A stretch of 10,718 bases of DNA from an uncultured Oscillospiraceae bacterium (GTDB lineage Bacteria; Bacillota; Clostridia; Oscillospirales; Acutalibacteraceae): the NCBI GenBank assembly GCA_900545625.1, contig UQZS01000057.1:1-10718 (forward strand). Direction: 5' to 3'. Each line of letters starts with the position of its first letter. Positions within the stretch are counted from its first letter, which is position 1. Below are positions 6,608-10,718 of this stretch, in pieces. The notes under the pieces were generated by a model. It made no database searches. It saw only the letters and a list, made by a program, of their open reading frames with translations, and was not told the DNA's origin. Made by a program: the position numbers and the translations under genes.

Positions 6608-6717
6608 AGGGTTTGCTCCTTAGTTTTGTTTGGCGCACACGGGGCTTGAAACCCGTTTTTTGCGCCGGTCGGGATGGTTTCGAACCGACCGCCCGAAAGG
6701 AATGGATTTTTCAGGGC
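6608..6717 (-). ncRNA. Candidate preQ1 riboswitch (class uncertain, possibly preQ1-III) in the queT leader
   Basis: The predicted transcript starts at about 6717 and has three adjacent hairpins. The first is GCCC(U)GAAA with UUUCGGGC (6717-6691), the second GGUCGG with CCGACC (6690-6667), the third GGCGCA/UGCGCC enclosing ACGGG/CCCGU (6666-6632). They are followed by an A-rich tail and ribosome site, AAACAAAACUAAGGAG. The loop and 3' arm of the first hairpin (UCCAUUCCUU) can pair with AAGGAG, which would close a wide pseudoknot and hide the ribosome site. From known biology, preQ1-III RNAs control queT in Ruminococcaceae, and an ACAAAACUAAGGAG-like tail also resembles preQ1-I. The exact class was not established here. 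Confidence 0.6.
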
Positions 6718-6723
6718 AAAGGA

Positions 6724-6752
6724 ATCCTACCCTTTTCACGGGATTTTGTCAA
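6724..6752 (-). promoter_or_regulatory. Promoter of queT
   Basis: The minus strand has a perfect -35 TTGACA (6752-6747), a 17-nt spacer and a -10 TAGGAT (6729-6724). The predicted start near 6717 coincides with the first base of the first leader hairpin, which supports both calls. Confidence 0.85.
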
Positions 6753-6773
6753 GAGGGTGCGGAAAAGTTCCTG

Positions 6774-6810
6774 GATAAAATAAAATCGGCGAGGGCTTTT
6801 GCCCTCGCCG
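6774..6810 (-). terminator. Intrinsic terminator of the gtrA-HAD-MBL operon
   Basis: A perfect 10-bp stem, CGGCGAGGGC (6787-6796) with GCCCTCGCCG (6801-6810), has a TTTT loop in plus-strand terms. On the minus strand it is followed by ATTTTATTTTATC. It starts about 35 nt after the stop of the MBL-fold gene and ends shortly before the queT promoter. Confidence 0.85.
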
Positions 6811-6844
6811 TTGATTTGTATAGAAAGCGAAAAAGCGCAGAGAC

Positions 6845-7726
6845 TCACGGGTTTGCCATGATCCCCGTCTGCATACGGATCTCCCCGTTTGCATACAGCG
6901 CGGCGCACACGCCGTCGGCTTCCACGGTGGTATAGATCTCTTTGCAGACGTGTTTCAGCTTCAGCCGGACATCCGGGAAAATGCCGGAACGCTTGTTGGT
7001 AACGACGGCAATGCGGGGCTTAAGCGCCCGCAAAAGCCCTGCGGAGGTCGAACCGACCGTGCCGTGGTGACCGACCTTTAAAAGATCGACCTGCCCGACC
7101 GCCTTGCCGATGCGCTTTTCATCCCCCGTCTTGTAATTCATGTCCGCTGCGAGCAGTACGCGCGTGCCGCCGGCTTCGAGCAGCGTGACAACGCTGTTGG
7201 CATTTTCGCCGTAGCGGATCGGCAGCGTGTTGTGCGTGCCGCAGTAAAAGAAGGTCAGCTGCATAGCGCCGAGCGAAAGCTGCTTGCCGTCAAACTCCCC
7301 GCAAACGGGTGTGCCTGCGCGGCCGAGCGCTTCCCGCATCTGGTCGTGGACCTCCCGGTTGTCCCAGAACGTGCGCTCCATACGGTTCACGCGGCTATGG
7401 TCGTAGGGCCGCAGGTACGCCTGCAAAATACGGATGTCCTCGTGCAGCGCCACGGTGTCAAACCCGCCCAGGTGGTCGGAGTGCGCGTGTGTGCCGAGCA
7501 CAAAATCCAGCGTCACGCGCCCGTCCGCACTGCGGCAGTGACGAAGCAGAAAGTCCACGACTGCATCTTCATAGCCCTTGTATTTCAGGTGCGGCTTGTT
7601 TTTCGGATACTCCGTATCCTCCGCCGCATCGATAAGGGCGTAGTGCCCCTCGCTTTCGAGCAGGATGCAGTCGGACATGCCTGTGTTCAGAAAATAGATC
7701 TTGCCAAGCGGCGCTGTTTCGGCCAT
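6845..7726 (-). CDS. Metallo-beta-lactamase fold hydrolase, ComEC C-terminal-like
   Basis: This 293-aa protein has the MBL-fold metal-binding residues: THAHSDHLGG (79-88, with H80, H82, D84, H85), D195 in LLAADMN and H220/H221 in VGHHG. The N-terminus (FLNTGMSDCILLES) matches the start of MBL domains related to the C-terminal part of ComEC/Rec2, where FLNVGQGDAxLI is typical. There are no membrane helices or signal peptide, so it is a free cytoplasmic enzyme, not a ComEC channel. The substrate is not known; phosphodiester or nucleotide substrates are plausible for this branch. A GGAGGG site precedes the ATG. The start lies 40 nt inside the HAD gene, so translation may be coupled. Confidence 0.88.
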   Translation of the reverse strand: MAETAPLGKIYFLNTGMSDCILLESEGHYALIDAAEDTEYPKNKPHLKYKGYEDAVVDFLLRHCRSADGRVTLDFVLGTHAHSDHLGGFDTVALHEDIRILQAYLRPYDHSRVNRMERTFWDNREVHDQMREALGRAGTPVCGEFDGKQLSLGAMQLTFFYCGTHNTLPIRYGENANSVVTLLEAGGTRVLLAADMNYKTGDEKRIGKAVGQVDLLKVGHHGTVGSTSAGLLRALKPRIAVVTNKRSGIFPDVRLKLKHVCKEIYTTVEADGVCAALYANGEIRMQTGIMANP

Positions 7727-8586
7727 GTCGTGCCCTCCGTTTTCAGGTCTGTGCGGTTCTGCGGTTTATAGTGCGAGTATGCGTAGGCGAATGTGTGCGC
7801 GTCATTGGAACAGATAACCGCCGTCGCCTTTTCCTTGAGCGCGTTGCACGCGCCCGAAACGGCAAGCCCCACGCCCACCGCGCGGAACATGGAAAGGTCG
7901 TTACGGCTGTCGCCGACGGCAAGCGTCTGTTCGCGGCGGACGCCGAGCATTTTGCAGAGCCGCTGCAGCGCCGACCCCTTGTTGATGCCGGGCTGCAAAA
8001 TCTCCAGATTGCTCTGCATGGAAGTGGTCAGTTCCGCGATACCGCCGTGCGCGAGCCTTGCAAACGCCTCGGTGCGCTCGCCCTCGTCTGCAAAAAAGAC
8101 GTTCATCAGCTCCACGTTGTCTATGTGCTGTTCGGCAAACGCCGCCGGATCCACCACGCCGTGCCGCGTCTCGTCCATAACCGCGTCGTATTCGGGCTCG
8201 ATGCGGTAGTGCCGATAGGCGCTTTTATTCAACAGGTCTGCGCGCGCGTAGGGGACGCCGTCTACATAGAGTTCCAGCAGCACGTCGTAGCTTCGCAGCA
8301 CTTCGAGAATATGCCGCACGGCGTCGGAGGGGAAAACGCTTTTCCAAAGGATGTCGCCCTTGTAGTCATAGATCGCCGCGCCGTCCGAGCAGATGCAGTG
8401 TGTGTAGCAGCCGCGCGACGTGCGCAGCGCGCGGGGCATTTCAAAAAAGCTTCTGCCCGTGGTGGGGACCACAAAGCAGCCGTCCGTGCACGCGCGGCGC
8501 ATCGTGGTGAAGTTGCGGCGGCTCACTGCGCCGTCGGAGCCGAGCAGCGTGCCGTCCAGATCGGTTGCAAAAAGACGGATGTCCAT
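7687..8586 (-). CDS. Cof-type HAD superfamily phosphatase
   Basis: This 299-aa cytoplasmic enzyme belongs to the HAD IIB (Cof) group, which dephosphorylate sugar phosphates, nucleotides or similar metabolites. Motif I is FATDLDGTLL (D9 nucleophile, D11), motif II PTTGR (41-45), motif III lysine K203 in GINKG, and motif IV GDSRND (225-230). The cap domain lies between motifs II and III, as in class IIB. The ATG at 8586 was chosen because the N-terminus starts directly with the motif I strand; the open frame further upstream lies in the preceding gene. The last 20-25 residues (TDLKTEGTTWPKQRRLARSIF) extend past the usual family end and overlap the MBL gene by 40 nt. The specific substrate is not predictable. 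Confidence 0.93.
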   Translation of the reverse strand: MDIRLFATDLDGTLLGSDGAVSRRNFTTMRRACTDGCFVVPTTGRSFFEMPRALRTSRGCYTHCICSDGAAIYDYKGDILWKSVFPSDAVRHILEVLRSYDVLLELYVDGVPYARADLLNKSAYRHYRIEPEYDAVMDETRHGVVDPAAFAEQHIDNVELMNVFFADEGERTEAFARLAHGGIAELTTSMQSNLEILQPGINKGSALQRLCKMLGVRREQTLAVGDSRNDLSMFRAVGVGLAVSGACNALKEKATAVICSNDAHTFAYAYSHYKPQNRTDLKTEGTTWPKQRRLARSIF

Positions 8587-8591
8587 GTCCG

Positions 8592-9113
8592 TTACGCCTT
8601 CTTTCTTTGCCGTTGGATAACGAACCGTTCGAGCGGATACGTCCAGATCGTGGGCACGTTGATGATGATGCATTTCGCAAGGATCTCGGTCAGCGGCGTG
8701 CTCCAGCCGTTGTTCTGCATAATGGTGCCGACTACGCCGCCCAGCCACGAGTCAAACAGGATCGTGCCCGCGACCATGATGACGTATAAAACGCTGCTGA
8801 GCGCGGCGTTGCAGTCGGAGTGGAAGGTCAGCTTGCGGTTGATGAGGTATGCCGCTACATAGCCGACGGTCGTGGAAATGGCGTAGGAATACAGATACCC
8901 TTTGTACTCGATGCGCAAAAACCGCAGCAGCGCGTTGTCCGTGACGGGCACGGCGTTGAGCGAATCGAACACATAGTATTGCAGGATGAGGTAAATGCCG
9001 ACGTCGAGCGCCGTGGTCACGACGATGCACAGATTGAATTTGATGAACTTCCACCACTCGGGATGGCGTTCGGAAAAGGGCTGCCTTGTGTCTTGGTTCT
9101 GTGTCTGCTTCAA
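8592..9113 (-). CDS. GtrA family membrane protein (second tandem copy), TTG start
   Basis: This 173-aa protein has four predicted helices (about 21-48, 74-96, 106-130 and 140-160) and belongs to the GtrA family, linked to moving undecaprenyl- or polyprenyl-phosphate-bound sugars across the membrane. The family core FIKFNLCIVVTTALDVGIY (N-terminal) and YLINRKLTFHS (90-100) are visible. It is about 55% identical to the preceding gene over 156 aligned residues by eye. The start is TTG at 9113, supported by AAGGAG (9128-9123) nine nt upstream; no ATG gives a complete first helix. The gap to the preceding stop is 3 nt. No glycosyltransferase gene is adjacent, so its partner is unclear. Confidence 0.9.
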   Translation of the reverse strand: MKQTQNQDTRQPFSERHPEWWKFIKFNLCIVVTTALDVGIYLILQYYVFDSLNAVPVTDNALLRFLRIEYKGYLYSYAISTTVGYVAAYLINRKLTFHSDCNAALSSVLYVIMVAGTILFDSWLGGVVGTIMQNNGWSTPLTEILAKCIIINVPTIWTYPLERFVIQRQRKKA

Positions 9114-9116
9114 GGC

Positions 9117-9626
9117 TCACGACTCCTTTTTCTTGCGGTGGATGACGAAACGGCTTAAGGGGTATGTCCAAAGCGTGGGGATGGTCATGACGATGAGCTT
9201 TGTGAGCATATCGATCCAGAAATTGTTCCAGCCGTGGTTCGTGATCCAGGTGCCGAGGAAGGCGCCGAACCAGGTGTTGAACAGAATGGTGCACACGACC
9301 ATGATGATGTAAAGGATGCTCGATAAAACAGGATTCGCATCGGCTTTGAAGGTCAGCTTGCGGTTCATGACGAACGCCGCCGCGTAGCCGATGGTCGCGG
9401 AGATCAGGTAAGAGTACATATATCCCTTGTATTCAATACCGAGGAATTCAAGCAGGGGGCTGTCTGTTACAGGCACGCCCTGCAGCGAACGGAACACGAC
9501 GTATTGCAGCAGCGCATAGACCGCCATTTCCAAAACCGAGGTGCTCACGCCCGTAAAGGTGAACTTGATGAACTTCCAGATCTCCTTGTGCTTTTCCACA
9601 AACGCCTTTGCGCGTTCGTTTGCCAT
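9117..9626 (-). CDS. GtrA family membrane protein (first tandem copy)
   Basis: This 169-aa GtrA-family protein has four predicted membrane helices and a conserved loop before helix 2 (VPVTDSPLLEFLGIEYKGYMYSY). The hallmark NRKLTF sits near residue 92-97 and the end TYPLSRFVIHRKKKES is basic and cytoplasmic. It is a close paralogue of the following gene, which suggests a tandem duplication; the proteins may work as a pair. The ATG at 9626 has GGGAG about nine nt upstream. It is the first gene of the operon gtrA-gtrA-HAD-MBL, and a candidate promoter lies upstream. GtrA proteins usually accompany glycosyltransferases; none is present here. Confidence 0.92.
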   Translation of the reverse strand: MANERAKAFVEKHKEIWKFIKFTFTGVSTSVLEMAVYALLQYVVFRSLQGVPVTDSPLLEFLGIEYKGYMYSYLISATIGYAAAFVMNRKLTFKADANPVLSSILYIIMVVCTILFNTWFGAFLGTWITNHGWNNFWIDMLTKLIVMTIPTLWTYPLSRFVIHRKKKES

Positions 9627-9676
9627 GCCGTCTCGCTCCCTTTTCGGCCGTGTGCCGCGGTCTGCGATACCGGCCC

Positions 9677-9705
9677 TTTATACTTTTCACAGTATCATTT
9701 AACCA
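9677..9705 (-). promoter_or_regulatory. Candidate promoter of the gtrA operon
   Basis: The minus strand carries TGGTTA (9705-9700), a 17-nt spacer and TATAAA (9682-9677). The -10 is strong (5 of 6) but the -35 is weak (3 of 6). Initiation near 9670 would give a leader of about 45 nt before the ATG at 9626. Confidence 0.5.
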
Positions 9706-9850
9706 TTTCAAAAGGGCGCGGTCAATCGGATTTACAAAGATTTAACATAAATGGGGAGTTTCGTGCACCCGCCGTGCGCGATCGTGTCGGATTTTGGAGA
9801 ATTTGACGCAACCCGACGCGCTGCAGCCCGTGTGCTTTGTACGCTTTTTC
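9706..9850. other. Intergenic DNA between divergent promoters, nothing further recognised
   Basis: This stretch separates the gtrA and rny promoters. It holds a 41-codon ATG frame (9751-9876) with no ribosome site, which runs through the rny promoter and is not called. A weak stem, GTGTCGG (9784-9790) with CCGACGC (9813-9819), has a 22-nt loop and is not convincing as an RNA. Nothing else is recognised. Confidence 0.6.
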
Positions 9851-9879
9851 TTGACATCTGCCCGGAAAAGCGATAAAAT
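9851..9879 (+). promoter_or_regulatory. Promoter of rny
   Basis: A perfect -35 TTGACA (9851-9856), a 17-nt spacer and -10 TAAAAT (9874-9879) are seen. Initiation near 9886 gives a leader of about 100 nt. A 12-bp perfect palindrome, ATAATGCATTAT (9887-9898), sits at the predicted start of the transcript. Confidence 0.85.
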
Positions 9880-9971
9880 AATCAAGATAATGCATTATTC
9901 TGCGATCAATAAGGCATTATCCGCATTGATTCTTTCTATTTTTTCTTGAATTTGTTTCGATTTTACCGAAA

Positions 9972-9977
9972 GGGAGG
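9972..9977 (+). promoter_or_regulatory. Ribosome-binding site of rny supporting a TTG start
   Basis: GGGAGG lies 11 nt before TTG 9989. The in-frame GTG at 9977 overlaps this site and is therefore less likely to be the start. The spacing is slightly long but acceptable. Confidence 0.65.
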
Positions 9978-9988
9978 TGTCAATCTTT

Positions 9989-10718
9989 TTGAATCCCGTA
10001 ATTATTGCTGTGATTGCTGCCGTCTGTGCGGGCGTCGTGTTCGGCATTTTGGGCTTTGTGCTCGGCGGGCTGCACCGCAAACGTGTTGCGGAGGCCGCCA
10101 TCGGTTCCGCAACGGAAGAAGCCCAGCGGATCGTCAACACCGCCGTGCAGACAGCGGAAAACAAACGTAAGGAAACCATACTCGAAGCGAAGGACGAGGC
10201 GCACAGGCTCATTACCGAAGCGGAAAAAGAGACCCGCGAACGCCGCGCCGAGGTCCAACGGCAGGAAAGACGACTTATTCAAAAAGAGGAATCGCTCGAC
10301 AAAAAAGCCGACGCGATGGAGAAAAAGGAAGAAGCCTTAAACGAAAAGCTGAAGCAGGCGGATGACAAGCTCGCCGAGGTCGAACAGCTCAAGCGCGGCC
10401 AGCTCGATACGCTGGAAAGGATCTCTTCGCTCACCAAAGAACAGGCGAAGACGATGCTGCTTGAAAAGCTCGACGAAGAGCTCACGCACGACAAGGCGGT
10501 GCGCATCATGGATTGTGAGCAGCGCACCAAGGACGAGGCAGACGAGCTCGCGCGCGAGATCATTTCGACCGCCATTCAGCGCTGTGCGGCGGAGCAGGCG
10601 TCGGAAGCGACGGTGTCCGTCGTCAGCCTGCCCAATGACGAGATGAAGGGCAGGATCATCGGGCGCGAGGGCCGCAATATCCGCACGCTTGAAACGATCA
10701 CCGGCGTGGACCTGATCC
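9989..10718 (+). CDS. rny: Ribonuclease Y (RNase Y), 3' end beyond the window
   Basis: The first 243 residues of the membrane-anchored endoribonuclease that starts mRNA decay in many Firmicutes are visible. An N-terminal helix (about 3-27, [20 protein letters not shown]) anchors it in the membrane. A long, highly charged coiled coil follows (about 32-200), and the KH domain begins with [10 protein letters not shown] (221-230). The catalytic HD domain lies beyond the right edge. The start is taken as TTG at 9989, giving MNPVIIAV, because GGGAGG (9972-9977) is the only ribosome site. The in-frame GTG at 9977 overlaps that site and is a less likely alternative. The gene has its own promoter and a 100-nt leader, and is divergent from the gtrA operon. 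Confidence 0.95.
   Translation, partial: MNPVIIAVIAAVCAGVVFGILGFVLGGLHRKRVAEAAIGSATEEAQRIVNTAVQTAENKRKETILEAKDEAHRLITEAEKETRERRAEVQRQERRLIQKEESLDKKADAMEKKEEALNEKLKQADDKLAEVEQLKRGQLDTLERISSLTKEQAKTMLLEKLDEELTHDKAVRIMDCEQRTKDEADELAREIISTAIQRCAAEQASEATVSVVSLPNDEMKGRIIGREGRNIRTLETITGVDLI

Noticed and set aside
6639..6661. Plus-strand terminator-like hairpin ACGGG/CCCGT followed by TTTTTT
   Set aside because: It is the reverse view of the third hairpin of the queT leader and its A-run. No plus-strand transcript is expected there.
6667..6690. tRNA-like T-arm motif GGTTCGAAACC on the minus strand
   Set aside because: The flanking stem does not pair as a 5-bp T-stem, and no acceptor, D or anticodon arm can be built around it. 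It fits better as the second hairpin of the queT leader.
7771..8862. A 363-codon plus-strand open frame opposite the HAD and GtrA genes
   Set aside because: It spans two real genes in antisense, has no ribosome site and shows no domain pattern.
9751..9876. A 41-codon open frame upstream of rny
   Set aside because: It has no ribosome site and ends inside the -10 of the rny promoter.

Overview
The window looks like chromosomal DNA from a GC-rich member of the Clostridia, most likely a gut Oscillospirales/Ruminococcaceae-type organism. The signs are a TrpR-like YerC protein, Hsp33, RNase Y and QueT, strong AAGGAG/GGAGG ribosome sites, TTGACA promoters with 17-nt spacers, and a structured leader on queT. 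The genus is an inference; nothing here fixes it. No phage, plasmid, CRISPR or transposase gene is visible.

Left part (1-3614). A tRNA-Val(UAC) gene on the minus strand is cut by the left edge. Next comes a three-gene minus-strand operon read from 3365 down to 206: a large multi-pass membrane protein of the lactococcin 972-associated (DUF1430-type) family, its 202-aa ABC ATPase, and an unrecognised 174-aa single-pass membrane protein. Both junctions are 4-nt overlaps (GTGA, ATGA), so the three proteins are probably made together as one exporter or immunity complex. No bacteriocin-like gene is visible beside it.

Middle (3615-6050). A plus-strand operon encodes a YerC/YecD TrpR-family regulator, a SAM-dependent methyltransferase (ATGA overlap), the redox chaperone Hsp33 (hslO), and a 50-aa one-helix membrane protein. 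It starts from a promoter whose -10 is covered by a perfect inverted repeat, a possible autoregulatory operator. The operon is followed by a roughly 220-bp MITE-like repeat with 27-bp imperfect terminal inverted repeats and nested hairpins.

Right part (6051-10718). queT, a predicted queuosine-precursor transporter, lies on the minus strand behind a consensus promoter and a ~110-nt three-hairpin leader that is probably a preQ1 riboswitch. Upstream of it, also on the minus strand, is an operon of two tandem GtrA-family membrane proteins (about 55% identical), a Cof-type HAD phosphatase and a metallo-beta-lactamase-fold hydrolase of the ComEC C-terminal type. Divergent from this is rny (RNase Y), starting at a TTG and running off the right edge.
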